Shown: in pieces, positions 23,119 to 35,992 of the stretch
Numbering within the stretch: the first letter of the stretch is position 1
Layout: each line of letters starts with the position of its first letter
Source of the DNA: Periconia sp. R9002
Taxonomy: Eukaryota; Ascomycota; Dothideomycetes; Pleosporales; Periconiaceae
Reading direction: 5' to 3'
Length of the DNA: 50,615 bases
NCBI GenBank assembly: GCA_023627715.1
Contig: JAMAHW010000147.1
Location: 1-50,615 of the forward strand
Position numbers and translations under genes: made by a program
The notes under the pieces: model-generated
The model's input: only the letters and a program-made list of their open reading frames with translations
Databases searched by the model: none
Told to the model about the DNA's origin: nothing

Positions 23119-26100
23119 ATGACCTCACCGGCTCGCAGAGCCGAGGTCAGCTCTACCGCCATCCAGGGTCAAACGATGGAACCCTTTGGTACCGTGGCAC
23201 GCCTCTCCATCGCTCCTGCAACCACTACCACCGTCATAACCACCACCACCACGACAACCACCCAGTTTCCTCCCATGTACCTGAAACAGCCCCGAAGTTT
23301 AAGCGAGCGCGATCCCAAGGAGTACCCTCTCGCCCACGCACACGCCCCCGAGTCGATACGCAAGTTTTGCTTTGATGTCGGTGGCGAGCAGGCCTTGTTC
23401 CAGGAGGCCAACGACGGCCCGGAAGCTATAGCAGAGGTACGCTTTGAAATGTCCGGAGGGGAGCCTCCTTGAACACACCCATTCTTCAACTTCCACCGAC
23501 TGTCCCATACAATACCGTTGAAATAAGCTAATCAAAGTCACTTTCCAGCACCAAACACTCCATCAGAGCCTGAACGCCTCCAACGGAAAGCTCCAGTCCT
23601 TCGAGTCGGTCAAGGGAAAGCCCGCTTTTGCCACCCCCAGCCGCATCGCCCGATCACACACTGCTCTACCTCACCCTGCGCTCCGTTCTGTATCGGGCCG
23701 CCGGAAACGATCGTCTTCTCCATTGTCTCCCCCCTCGATTGCCGAAGCCGCTGAAATCGCCAGCTTACACCGCCGAAGCAAGAAGCCCCGTCTTTCGATA
23801 CATAATCACAAGAACAACAGCACGACGGGTCTGAGTTCCAATTTCACCCCAGAAGAAATCGACGATTCAGTTCCTGCAACTCCTGATACCGATGCAGGGG
23901 GTTCAAAATCACTAAGCACAGCTCGTTCGAAACGGGCGAGTCTGAGGCATCTTTCACAGCAAGTCAGGAAACCGAACCCACCTCCGACCTGGCATCTCCA
24001 AGAGTCTTTAGCTGGCCCTTCGAATAGTAGGCAGGCTGTTGAACGTGAAGAGTCTAGCGGCCCCGAAGAGCATATGGTATCTACACCGGCGATGGAAGGC
24101 GCCGGCATCGCGGCCACTCCACCTATTGCAGACACGGATTTGGAGCCCGTAGGCCCTTTTGCACCTGCGGATGTTACATACTCTCAACGCCCAACTCCTC
24201 TGGACACGTTATCTGCGCAGGACGCAAGCTTGCCCAGCCCTAGTCTGTCTCCTGTTACAGCAGCGGCTAATCTGGCACAACAGACTAATCCTTCGGTACC
24301 GTTTCTGGGAGACGAGGAGGAGGATTCACACGAAGTCTCGAGCTTAGACATCTCACAGGATTTTTCTGCTGGCCGTAATGGAGGCTCGAACAATCTAACC
24401 GTGTCGCCTTCCTGGTCCAGGCGGATCCAACTTCCCGAGCCGGAACTGAACCCGAGCATGAATGCCCAATTGCCGACGCCTCCCACTGTTATGGACATAC
24501 CGACCATGCTGGACAGTTTTGATCAACTACCCGACCAGATGAAAACCTATGTCATGTATCAGATGCTCAGAAGATGCCCCAAGCCGACCCTTCACTTTGT
24601 TGCTGATGTTGTCAATCCAACCCTGAAATGTGACTTTATTGATTTGCTCCCGGCCGAGCTCAGCCTCAACATCATTGGTTATCTAGACGTTCGGAGCATG
24701 TGCAACGCTGCGCAAGTATCCCGCAAATGGCGAGAAATGGTCGACACAGACGAAGGGGCATGGAAAGAGCTGTTAGACAGGGATGGTTTTGTTCTGCCCG
24801 AAAATGAGCTGGAAAGGGCCATGGAAGAGGGCTGGGGATGGCAGTATCCGGAAACGCGTGACAGTCACGAGCGTGATCTTCGAACATTGATGTCCAGCAG
24901 GAGATCGGATGGAACCACTCCGCCGAGCCTACCTGGTGCGGCTGCCATTACGGACGGGGACACGATGGGCGCCATCACACGGTCTTGGTCGAATCGTATG
25001 AAGAGAAAAGCAACCAGCAAGCATGTCAGCAGCAAAAAACAGCGCAAGAGGGGTCCTGCTACCAGGTATCAAAACGCCCTCCAGGCTCGATTCGCCCCTC
25101 TCCAGCAGGGGCCTTTCGAGTGCGCTAAGCTCGCTAGGCTAAATGTGCCCGAGCCTGACATTGGACTCCCCGCACTGCGTAAGATGCACCTCTACAAAAC
25201 ACTCTATCGACGACACCACTGTATTAAAAAGAGTTGGATGGATCCCGAGACGAAGCCAAAGCACATTGCTTTCCGAGCCCACCAGCGTCATGTCGTAACC
25301 TGCTTGCAGTTCGACACCGACAAGATCTTGACCGGCAGTGACGACACCAACATCAACGTTTATGACACCAAGACTGGAGCTCTTCGCAATCGTCTGGAAG
25401 GTCATGAGGGTGGGGTGTGGGCTCTCCAGTACGAGGGCAATACTTTGGTTTCCGGATCTACTGACCGCTCCGTTCGAGTTTGGGACATTGAGAAGGGCAA
25501 ATGCACGCAGGTATTCCAAGGCCACACGTCTACGGTCCGCTGCCTGGTTATTTTGAAACCAACCAAGATTGGCGAGACAGCAGATGGGCAACCTATCATG
25601 ATGCCCAAGGATGATTTGATCATCACTGGTTCGCGAGACTCATCACTCCGAGTGTGGAAGCTTCCCAAGCCCGGCGAGAGAAGCATTATTCAGACGGGAC
25701 CTTCAGCAGTTGATTACGACAACCCGTACTTCATCCGTGCGCTCACTGGGCATCACCATTCCGTTCGTGCCATTGCCGCTCACTGCGATACCTTGGTTAG
25801 CGGCAGCTATGATTGTAGCGTTCGCGTTTGGAAGATTTCGACTGGCGAAGTTTTGTTCCGACTCCAGGGTCATTCGCAAAAGGTCTACAGCGTTGTCTTG
25901 GATACGGAGCGTAATCGTTGCGTCAGCGGTTCGATGGATAACATGGTCAAGGTCTGGTCGCTTGATACGGGATCCTGTATCTTCACTCTGGAAGGGCACA
26001 CGTCACTTGTCGGCCTGCTGGACCTGAGCCACGGTCGTCTCGTTTCGGCCGCCGCGGATAGCACACTGCGTATATGGGACCCTGAGAACGGACAGTGCAA

Positions 26101-26497
26101 GAGCCTACTGCGTGCTCACACGGGAGCGATTACGTGCTTTCAGCACGATGGACAAAAGGTGATCTCTGGTTCCGATCGCACCCTTAAGATGTGGAATGTG
26201 CAGACGGGCAAATTTGTTAAGGACTTGTTGACCGACTTGAGTGGAGTGTGGCAAGTCAAGTTCAACGAGCGCCGCTGTGTGGCAGCTGTGCAGCGAAACA
26301 GCATGACGTACATTGAGGTTTGTCCTGTCCCTTGGTTTTGTTGTATGGGCCTATTGATACTAACTTACTTCTAGGTCCTGGACTTTGGTGCATCACGCGA
26401 CGGCGTGCCCCTTGAGCAGCGAGGAAAGAGAATTGTTGTCGATACGCAGGGCAACGAGATTGTGGAGAATGAGGAGATGGAAGGAGATACTGTTTGA
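23119..26497 (+). CDS. cdc4: F-box/WD40 protein Cdc4, SCF substrate receptor
   Basis: Three exons, 23119-23436, 23549-26317 and 26375-26497, with introns of 112 and 57 nt (the second with a canonical tactaac), give 1069 aa. Residues 1-450 are Ser/Pro/Thr-rich and probably disordered, with a poly-Thr run near 40. A dimerisation-type helix region (MKTYVMYQMLRRCPK) leads into the F-box (about 470-516, LLPAELSLNIIGYLD...VSRKWREMV), which binds Skp1. A linker with a KR-rich stretch (MKRKATSKHVSSKKQRKRG) may be a nuclear signal. WD40 repeats from about 681 to 1020 form the propeller; GSTDRSVRVWD and GSRDSSLRVWK carry Arg of the type that binds phosphodegrons. The order of D-domain, F-box and WD repeats, plus IEVLDFG after the last repeat, fits Cdc4/Fbw7 better than the sulfur regulator Met30/SconB. 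It should mark phosphorylated cell-cycle proteins for SCF ubiquitination in the nucleus. Confidence 0.95.
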
Positions 26498-27268
26498 ATG
26501 CCGACACACGTATCTGGTCGCATTCACTATTGGTCGATCATTACGACCGAATACCCATTTGCAGCGGTTTCAGCGTTTACCACGTCATATCGAAATTCGG
26601 TGTCTAATGTCTTTTTGTTTTTTCTCTCCCTATCCACTCTTCCAACCCAAAAAATGAGTGGAGGGAGATGATTACCACGGGCAAGGCATGGCTAGCATGT
26701 GCCGGTTCGTTGTTTCCTTTTTCTTATACCATTTTAACCCTGTGCGGTTTCACGGGGAGGCTTACATTGCATACTGGAGGGCGTTTTCAACAGGGGGAGT
26801 GGTTTTGACTCCCCTGCTTTTCCCACATGGTTAGGGGCCCGAAGAGGATGGCTGTTGGCAGAAACAAAAATTATTTCTGATGACTTTTCTTCTGCTTCTT
26901 CTTCTTTTAGTCTTATGGAGGCGAGGAGCATGGGCTCGCTCTTTGTCATTTGGTATGGATGTAGCTGAATAATGAAAATGCACATGATGAAATTATGCAC
27001 AGTGCCCCTTTCCCTGGACGTGTTTGATATATTCACAGTATGGCATGTAATGTGGTATTTACACATAGCCTTTTCAAGCTGTATGCATATGTACATAGGG
27101 ATTTGGTAATGTGCGGGGAGGAGGCGGAACTCATGTGCATGGACCCTTTATATCAATAGGTACTAAGTACCTATGTAGGTAGCTACTCCACGACTCCAAC
27201 TTCCGACTCCACTCCACCCTGCGAGCATCCTCAATTGCTCTCGCTAGCTAGAACGAGGTATCATACTG
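26498..27268. other. Spacer between cdc4 and the BRAP2-like gene
   Basis: About 770 bp holding the 3' region of cdc4 and the promoter of the next gene. The last 150 bp have a pyrimidine-rich leader. ORFs on the minus strand here (for example 26734-27096) show no recognisable protein. Confidence 0.55.
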
Positions 27269-29480
27269 ATGCCGGCGTATTTCTTTCACTTGGCCTTTGA
27301 GCTATATCCCTCGCGCTCTTCCCCAGAAACCACCTTCACCCCGCCCCCACAAACGGACATCTTCTCAGAGCTCCCCTCGCATAGATCGACGCCGTGGCCT
27401 GCATATCAAAAACTCCCGCAGCATCACCCAGCCTCTTCCAGCGAATCCTCTCGTCACCGCGTCTACGACCGCCCCCAGCCCTCCCGCCGTTATAGCCACC
27501 GCACAACCCGCCTATCCTTCTCCGAACGCCACGACGGCCCCGTGCCCATCACCAAGCCCGCGAGCAGTCGCCAGCGCACACAGAGTCTTGCGCACAAGGA
27601 CTGGCGCTTCGATACCATCTCCATCCTGAGCATCGATATGAAGCCTACCGGCGACGCTGACTCCACGAGGCCACGTGCCAAATCGCTCAAACACCCCAGC
27701 ACCAACACCAACGCAGGTGGTCTGGCTACAAAGGGCACCTATATACCATCTGACCCCAAAGACACGGAAGTGGGTTGGGGCGTTGTTCACTTATATCGCG
27801 ATGGGCAGGAAACACCCGGTTTGTACGATGACTCTCCCGGTGCCGACTTCAACGAGAATGACTGCACCACGCTGTGTATACTGGCCGTGCCGTCATATAT
27901 GACGCCGTCAGACCTGCTGGGTTTTGTCGGAGAGGAGACACGAGAGGATGTTAGCCACTTTCGTTTCATACGCACGTCCAGGGCGAACAAGTACATGGTG
28001 CTCATGAAGTTCCGAGAAGCAACGAAGGCGAGAGACTGGCGGAAGGAATGGAACGGCAAGGCTTTTAACAGCATGGAGGTAGGTGGAGGATCCACATGTA
28101 CACTGGTTTTATATCTAAAGAGAGTCATTGACGAATTTAAAGCCAGAATACTGCCATGTTGTCTTCGTGAAATCCATCACTTTCCAATCCGACTCGTCCC
28201 ATCGTGACCCGTCATCCTATCCCAATCTCACCAACGACCCGTTCACACCAACGCCGTCGAAACAGCCTACAGCACCTCTCCCCTCAGCATCGACTACCTC
28301 CCCTACCGTGGAACACCCGTCTATAACCTCATCCCTCACCGCTAAACCGCTGGCACCGCCCACTCCGTCCCTGGTGGAGCTCCCCACCTGTCCCGTATGC
28401 CTGGAACGCATGGATGAGACGACAGGCCTCCTGACCATCCTCTGCCAGCACGTCTTCCACTGCGCGTGCCTTGAGAAATGGCGCGGGTCCGGGTGTCCCG
28501 TATGCCGATATACGCAAAACGATGCGCTCACGTCGTCCTCTCATATGCGCGGCGGCGGTGACGACACCCCCGATAACGAATGCTCCGTATGCGGGTCCAC
28601 ACAGAACCTCTGGATCTGCCTCATCTGCGGCAACACGGGATGTGGCCGGTACGACAGTGCACACGCTTTCGCTCACTACGAAGCGACCAACCACACATAC
28701 GCCATGGACGTAGTGAGCCAGCACGTCTGGGACTACGCCGGCGACGGCTACGTGCACCGACTGATCCAAAACAAAGCCGACGGCAAGCTGGTCGACCTCC
28801 CACTCGCCTCGTCGGCCCACGACACCACCACAAACAACATGACGGGCTACGCCAATGACACGGTCCCGCGCGAAAAGGTCGACAGCATGGGGATCGAGTA
28901 CGCCTACCTCCTCACCTCGCAGCTCGAATCGCAACGCCTCTACTTCGAAGAGCAAGTCGAGCGCGCGGCCGACAAAGCCGCAAAAGCAGCGTCCTCGGTC
29001 GAAACCCTCACCTCGACCGTCTCATCTCTCACCGCACAACTCGCCTCGCTCACAACCCAACACGCCACCACCTCGGCCGCCCTCTCGTCGCTCGAAAAAT
29101 CCGCCGACCGCACCGACAAGAAACTCGCCGCCGCCCAGGACCTCGCGCGCACCCTCTCCAAGCAGGTCAAGGAAGAGCAAATCGTCAACGAATCCCTCAT
29201 GGCGCGCATCCAGCACCTCGAGGCGCAGAAATCCGACGTCGAGGCGCGGCTGAAGGGCGTCGAGGAGCAGAAAAGGGACCTCGAAGAGCAGAACCGCGAC
29301 TTGAGCTTCTACATCGCCGCGCAGGATAAGCTGAAGGAGATGGAGGCGAATGAGGTGTTGGGGCTCGGAGAGGGCGAGGTCGAGGCCGCGTCGGTCGAGG
29401 TTGCGAATCGCGACGAGGATGGTGGTGGTGCTGAGGGGAAAGGAAAGGGTAGGAGGAAGGGCAAGGGGAGACGGAAGTGA
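27269..29480 (+). CDS. BRAP2/ETP1-like RING and ZnF-UBP protein
   Basis: Two exons, 27269-28078 and 28143-29480, joined in phase 0 across a 64-nt intron, give 715 aa. The start MPAYFFHLAFELY is typical of fungal members. After a Pro/Ser-rich insert, a BRAP2 RRM-like domain (about 195-285) spans the splice site (TTLCILAVPSYMTPSDLLGF through YCHVVFVKSITF). A C3H2C3 RING follows at about 352-393 (CPVCLERMD...CQHVFHCACLEKW...CPVC), then a ZnF-UBP at about 415-485 (CSVCGS...CLICGNTGCGRY...HAFAHYE..NH). A coiled coil runs from about 525 to 670, and the C-terminus is a short Lys/Arg/Gly tail. The RING suggests E3 ligase activity and the ZnF-UBP ubiquitin-tail binding; yeast Etp1 is linked to ethanol tolerance and nutrient signalling, human BRAP to Ras/MAPK control. 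Very GC-rich third positions in exon 2 contrast with the flanks. Confidence 0.93.
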
Positions 29481-31998
29481 TGCTTTTTGATTTGGGGTTT
29501 TGGGCGTTTTTCCTGGGTAGGGATGGAGGTTTGGGGATGAGGCGTCTCGGTGCTACATGACAATCATCATTTTCTGGGGGGATGGGCGTATTTTCTTAAA
29601 TGGGTAGGTAGATGGGGAAAGGAAACGCAAGTCCTCCGCATGCATGCATCAATATCAATAGTATAATACTGGAATCTGCGCAGTGGATTAAGTGCAGAAG
29701 TTGATAGGAAATATTGATTTTGTTTTCAGATTCATTTTAGTTGTCTAATCCATCTGCGGGTGTTTAGGAGCGTAATTTATGATGGATGGGGGTAAGTATG
29801 TGTGTTTATGCAGGTGGAGAGGTTTGGAAAAGGTATGGATTTTATTATCAGAAGTTGGATGAGGGAGGAGGTGGAATTACTAGCATGCATATCGGAACAT
29901 TGAAGTCAGAGGAGACGGATGCCAAGCTTGTTACTAAGCCCACGCGTCGGCGAAATGTTGCCCCGGGCATTAGCGTAGAACTTTTCTCAAGCTTCAAAAT
30001 CAGCGAGCCGCATCACTTCCACTTTACATACAACAGCACGCGCGCTGTTAATCATGTTTTTGATCACGCCACTTGATTGAATATCTTCTTCGCACTAGGC
30101 ATCCGCATTCTATGTTCTCTGAAGCGATGCGATGTCTTGTTGCGGGGCTACAATGATCTCGGTACGTACATACTTTCCCAGCCTTTTTGCACGACTTCGT
30201 TCTTCATGATGATACGAAAAGCCATTCATCAAACTAGAGTCTTTGACCCTTCGGGAATGAAACCTTTGCTTGCACGTCAGTCTGATATTGACTTATCCGC
30301 GCCTTTGCGAAAAGATTTGCACGCGACCTTTCGCTAACACAAATCAGGTGTTTTGCCATCCAATGAATATGCGATGATGCTGTTGATGACCTCTCCAGCA
30401 CACTACCAGCCACTCACAGTCATGGTATGTTATGTCTGTCGTTTCCTTCTCTCCCTCCACTGATGATCATTGTGCTTCGGCACGCTGGAAATTACCGACT
30501 GAATTCAATGTCGATAAAAAATTGGCTGTTTCTGATTCTCCTTCACTCAATACTTGTTATCCGTCAGTTCTTCAATGGCTTGTACTGACTTGCATATTGC
30601 AGATCGATTTTTGTTTCCGCGCACAGCTTCCCACAAACTGGTACGCTCACCCCGCTCTACGATTTCCCCACACAACATGATGAAGTATTGGCACTGGGCA
30701 CCGATACGTATGAAGGACAAGCCCTTTTGTGGCAGGCCTAGAAAACCTCGCCCACTGATTTTCTACACTACTTTTTTCGATACGGGTTACATTGCAGCAC
30801 CTCCGCTGACCACAACTAGAGGATATAGAATCTACACCACCGGATATTTGAACGTAAGCTTTTTCTCTTTTCATTTCACGAGCACCCCTACTTCAAGATG
30901 AAAATCTTAGATGACGAGTCTGACGGGATTCCCGGTGACGAGACTCATTTTTTAATTCCATTCATGCCTTCTGAAAGTTGTATCTGCCTTTTGCTCTTTG
31001 AAGCCGTGGAAAGCGTATACGAGCTAATGCCGTGAACAGATCTTCCCCTCGCACTCGAAGGTATGCTTCTCCAACGTGCCATGCCTCCCCTTACATGATG
31101 AATCGACACATCAAAGACAAGCATATGTCCAAGCTTAGGCGAAGACGAGAACTGTCATGTCTGACACACTCGCAATGATTCACCTATTTGTCATTACCAA
31201 ACCGAATAACCAACTAATTGGTTGGTAGACTAACCCTGCTGTTATGTTAACCAGCCCATTGTGACATGTAAGTATTGCTCCTCTTTCCTGCTTCCACTCC
31301 TATTACAAGATGAACATTTAATTTATCACGACGGTCTACCGAGCTACGGCAATGGTGATAATTGCCTGTGACAGGGCAAGAGTCTGACTTACACTTCGTT
31401 CTTATCGCTCTTATCCAGCTTCATTTTGTGGAACACGCACGCTAACAACTACTGTTAGGTATGAATTTGACCCACAACGCCTTCTGTATCAGATACGCAA
31501 AAGAAAAACTCATTCTATATTATCTTTGTTACTACACTCAATACACAATCCTACTTCTCAATGACTATACAAAGTGTTTGACATGTGTGAATGCGCTTCA
31601 TGAACATCCATCTTTCACCAAGAAAATCCATTTCACCCCGCCAGAAGTATTCAAGACTCGAAAAGGAATCTCAATACCTACAACTGCTGTACAGGAACAC
31701 TCCGCGAACACTACCCGGCATCACATTCAGTGGTCCGGCCTACAATCACATCATCGTCGCCTCGATAAGTTGCGTCACGTCAAGAAGAGAGATGATGATA
31801 CCACATGGAAATCAACTTTCCATGACCAAACAGAAACATTTCATTGCCAACTCAGGATATCCAGTACTCCGTGCTCATGCTACCAATTTTGAACCAAATC
31901 ATAGCACCCAATGCCTGGGTGGCTTCCCACGTACTTCTGCTTGAAGTCCAAGCCACCAGACCATGAATCTCCTACAGACTCCCTCGTTCACAGGTTGT
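29481..31998. other. 2.5-kb spacer without recognisable gene
   Basis: Several ORFs of 75-143 codons occur on the plus strand (for example 29786-30076, 30077-30337, 31461-31892) but none shows a domain and they do not join convincingly. Many gt...ag pairs with intron-like spacing exist around 30160-31460, so an unrecognised multi-exon gene or noncoding transcript cannot be excluded. Codon-like structure is weak compared with neighbouring genes. Confidence 0.4.
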
Positions 31999-32333
31999 CT
32001 AATACAATCCAATCGTAATGTCTCCACGGATCCTTGCAGTCAAGTGGATCTCTGCCTCCAAATCCAACTTGATACCAAGCAGAAGGGCAGGGTCCTTTAG
32101 CTTGCCGTTCTCGTCGACGGGGCCCTTGACGATAGAGCCGGCGGGGCGGTTAAGGCTTGAGGAAGATGGGGCTTTGGGGTTGCCGGGCTGAGAGACCTTG
32201 CGGCCACCGGAAGCTTGGCCGTCGGTGTCGGAGTCGCTGGTGTAGCCCATAGGACGAGGGACGGAGTCACTGATGCGATCATTAGCGACAATCAGCCGAT
32301 TTGTGTATCGGGGAGAGCTTACACGGTAGACAT
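31999..32333 (-). CDS. Small conserved fungal protein (93 aa)
   Basis: On the minus strand exon 1 (32333-32323) is only 11 nt, ATG TCT ACC GT, then a 53-nt intron (gtaagc...catcag, branch gctaatg) and exon 2 (32269-31999). Together they give 93 aa starting MSTVDSVPRPMGYTSDSD. Residues 1-55 are Ser/Gly/Pro-rich and probably disordered. The last 35 residues are compact and hydrophobic/charged (PALLLGIKLDLEAEIHL...GDITIGLY), likely a beta-rich or amphipathic segment. I recall a similar C-terminus in small uncharacterised ascomycete proteins but know no function. The alternative start at the internal Met (32250, 83 aa) lacks the leader context; the short first exon is favoured because splice signals and frame agree. 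Confidence 0.75.
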
Positions 32334-33666
32334 TTTGTGTGGGTTGTTGAATGGGAATAAAGGGGAGTGAGTGGTGATTAGATTGACGAAATGGTATTAT
32401 GGGAGAAACGAAAGCGATGGATTGGGCAGCCTGGCCTTTTGGTTGTTTCTGTTGGGAGTGGTAGGGTGGATGAGAATCAGATCAACTGGTCTGGTTTTTT
32501 AAAGGTAAAGTCGGATGCGTGCCTTAAATATCCTCTCGCTTCCTCTTAAGGCACTTATCACACCGTCTCTCCCAAAGTTGTACTACTCGCCCAAAGTAGG
32601 GGAACTCTGACCACATCGGATCTTTCTAGCCATCCCTGCTGTTCGAAACCGAAATTGTGGCAACCCTGACTCTGCAGGAGCAGTATCGTTCGAGTCTCGA
32701 CACTTCCCCTTCGAGCGACTTGGAACTGTTGTTTTGGCTTTTGTATCCTCTTTTCCTGGTGTATGCCTAGTGTAGCAATTTACCGGAACGGTATCCGAGG
32801 GCGTAGCCTAACACGGATTCTGACCAACCGCTTACGCGTGAAAATGCTCCTGCTATCTCTTTTCGCCATCTTTACTGGCTCTGGTATGTTAAACAGCGTG
32901 CTATGGGACCAAGGACTGGAATCGTACCCTGTAAGAAGATGGTGGGTCTTTCCCGCACGGCTGAGACCGAAAAGGGATGACTAAAGTGGTCGCATGCGCT
33001 GCATGGGGGCTAGTGTTTGAGATTCGATCTCTACTTTCGAGCACCGCACCACAATCAGGCCATACTTTGCATCCCAAGGTTTGCGACTTCGGTGTTCGAG
33101 AACGTTTTTGGCTGAGGCTCGCTTGAACTTGACGGCTCTTGTTTTCTGCATTGGATCTGCGGTTGATCAGTGTGATCGAATGCATAGCTGGGGATGCTGG
33201 CACACCCTGGATTCCTCTTGAGCAGCGCGTGCGGAGGAGTCGTGTGGCCTCGCCTGATGGTCGAACGACCGGAGACACATGCGAATGGTCTTGAGAGAAG
33301 TTTCTAAGGTGACAGGTTTCACGTTAGATGCGCCTAGTGCTGGACAGCGTAGTTTTGTGTTTGACTACATTGCCACAGTAAGGTCACTAACGTGATCGTA
33401 CGTACCCCTTGGAGTTGATGTGCATACTCAATGTTTCCTTCGTGTCTACCTTGACTGAACGAGTATAGGGTTGTAGGAACGTCTGCAAGGCACCCGCCTT
33501 TTGGCTCCGTTCACATGCCTGCACACAGCTACCGGCCCTGACGACATTACTCGGGCATGAACTTCACCTTATCTCTCTCAGGACATTCAACCGCAGGCTC
33601 CTCAGTGCAGCATCATGCTGGAGCATCATCGCGCAACCGCCGTAGCCATATCATCACGTTCTGGAA
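32334..33666. other. Intergenic region between divergent genes
   Basis: About 1.33 kb between the minus-strand small gene and the plus-strand gene at 33667, so it should hold both promoters. ORFs 32763-32984 (+) and 32901-33278 (-) overlap one another and show no domain. Nothing else is recognised. Confidence 0.5.
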
Positions 33667-35992
33667 ATGGTGCTCGGGATATTGATTGCGATTGTAGCGG
33701 CGCCGGCTTTACTGGGAAGTCAAGAAGCGATCCGGCAGTCTCAATCCAAAGAAAAACGTGAAGAGCACCGAGCCCGCCGGTGCAACCTTATTGCTTCATG
33801 TGTCAAGTCTTCCGCACGGAGTCGTGAAATCAACGGCCGTCCTGTCGTGCTGCGTAATGGTAAGGTATGTATGTGTTGACTTCCCCAGCAATCAGGCATC
33901 ATTTTGATCTCTCCATACCCCTATCGCCACTAGACTGCGACTAATTTGATATATATAGCTATGGATAGATACGACAACTGAAGATGGTAAACCTTTTGGC
34001 CATACATGCGCCAGCTACTATTTACCTTACCCGGACTCGAGCTATGAAGGCCTCGTAACAACTATCACTGACGTCGCTCCAATACTGAATTGGGTCTACA
34101 TTGACAAAGATACCCACGAAGCCAAGTACGGGGTTCGACTTGACGCTCAGCCGAACCTAACTGGCCCCTTTGACAGCTCGCGCCAGGACCGACGGCTTAC
34201 CTTTGATGGATGGGAGGGTTGGTGTGCTGTTGAGGAGGCGCCTTCGCTATGGGCCTTGTATTTCGACAAAGATGATGATGGATTGAAGTCAAAGGTTGCA
34301 CCCGGCACGAGAGTGCTGGAAGTTGAACTTTCAAGGAAGGAAACCAGGTGGAAGAAAGAGAGTGAAGCGAGGCAGCAGGATCAAACTACGAAAAGGGAGG
34401 TTGACACTACGAAAGATACGCCCACTGATGGTGCAATTACTGCACAACCTACATTGAATCCTCCGGGGGTGGGTGTTCCCTTATCTGAGCAGGAGGCGGA
34501 TGTAGCGCAGGATGAAGCTTCAGCTGCAGCTCCCATACCTAAGCCTCTCAGCTTACCGAAAAGTATCTTTTCCGACCCACCAAGGCCGCTATTCGCAGAT
34601 AATGAGCTACTACCATCCGCCGACGGACCTGGTCGTCTCCCGATACCTAAGAGCATTTTTGAAGATGCGCCTTCTTCACCTCCTCCAGCGTATTCCCGAG
34701 CTGCTCCTCCACAAGCTCCTTACACTCCACCAAAGGTCCCGCAAACGTACAATCGAACCCCAAGCCCTGACATGAATGAGGGGAAATCTGTTCAACAACC
34801 ACGATACAATCTTTCACCGCCGCAAAAAGTCGGCGGATCCCCTCCTGCCTCGACGTCTGTAGAAGAGAAACGTACAACACCGAAATTAAACAGAAAGAGC
34901 GGTACCCGAGCCATGTCCCAAGCGCAAATGTTTGATGCGCTGGCCGCTGGAAACACGTTAAACGACGGGACTTTTGGAAACCGCAGCAGGCCCCCGTCGC
35001 GCCCTGTTAGTAACGCAACATCAGTGTCCGACTATTCCAACCCCCCAAAAACCACCACCACAGAAATCTTCCAGCTCTATGAAGACGGTGAATCAAACTT
35101 TTTCCCATCCATGCCCATCCGTCCATCAATATACGACTCACCAAAGGCCAGGACCAACGGTGACACATTTCCCGCCGCTGATCCTGCGGTATTCGGCGGT
35201 TCTTCTACCGTTTCATCGAACACTGACAAGCGAAACGAGTTGACATCCAACGATAGGATCTTGGGACGAAACTCACCGGTACCAGGCGAAGAAAAACCAG
35301 CCCCGAACAGAGAGAGGTTGAGAGAACCCTTCGTGCCCGTGAAGGGCAAGACTCAACAACGACCCCAAGCAAACCTATCCAGACCACCAACAACTTCCCA
35401 AACCAAACGAACTCCCACCCCCTCTACCCGCGCAAGCGCAAACACCCTACAAAGACGCCGATCCAGCCCACCCCGGGATCCTAACCCCAATCCCTCACGA
35501 AGCAACACAGCACGACAACCCATCTCAAGAGGAACATCAGACCCCCCAACCCGCCCAAACCCTCTAACACGAACAAACACCGCTCCTCCCCCAGCACGCA
35601 GCAGACCCATGACCACCGCCACCATGACCTCAGGCACCGGCAACCGCGCCATGGCTACTAGACTCGGAAGTGGCAGTAGTAGCACCACCAAACCTTCCGA
35701 CCCACCCCCGCCGCGCAGCAAACGCAATTCGAGCTTGATGCGGGATCTGGATGAGCTTATTGCTGGAGGCGAGAGAACTAAGACGGTGTCGAGGACAGTT
35801 TCCGCCGGAAAAAGTACCGATAGGATGTCAGATGACAGACGAACATTACTGGGGAGGAGTGGGACTACTAGAGATGCTAATGCTAGGGGGAGGAATTGGA
35901 ACGGCGGCGGCGGCGGTGGACGTGGTGGGAGTGGGGATGCACAGAGGTTGAGGGGAGGGAGGGCTAGAGGTGGTTCGGATGAGCTGCGGTAG
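33667..35992 (+). CDS. Membrane-anchored protein with long disordered tail
   Basis: Two exons, 33667-33864 and 33959-35992, joined in phase 0 across a 94-nt intron, give 743 aa. Residues 1-18 (MVLGILIAIVAAPALLGS) are a hydrophobic N-terminal anchor or signal. A Lys/Arg/Glu-rich helix follows. Residues about 45-190 form a compact domain crossing the splice site, rich in aromatic residues (YYLPYPDSSYEG, NWVYIDKDT, LTFDGWEGW, LWALYFDKDDDGL). From about 200 to the end it is Pro/Ser/Thr/Arg/Gly-rich and probably disordered, with repeated IPKSIF-D-P motifs (near 285-325) and an RG-rich end. I believe this layout occurs in other uncharacterised Pezizomycotina proteins. Role unknown; cytosolic tail docking from a membrane is a guess. 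Confidence 0.85.

Noticed and set aside
23119..26497. Calling the F-box/WD40 gene sconB/met30
   Set aside because: The helix region before the F-box, the long N-terminus and the end of the propeller (IEVLDFG) fit Cdc4/Fbw7 better.
32680..32710. tRNA-like T-loop sequence cgttcgagtctcgac
   Set aside because: Flanking bases cannot form an acceptor stem, D-arm and anticodon arm at tRNA spacing. A similar look at 36540-36620 on the minus strand also failed at the T-stem.
35353..35727. 124-codon minus-strand ORF, Gly/Arg/Val-rich
   Set aside because: Antisense to the Pro/Ser/Arg-rich tail of the gene at 33667.
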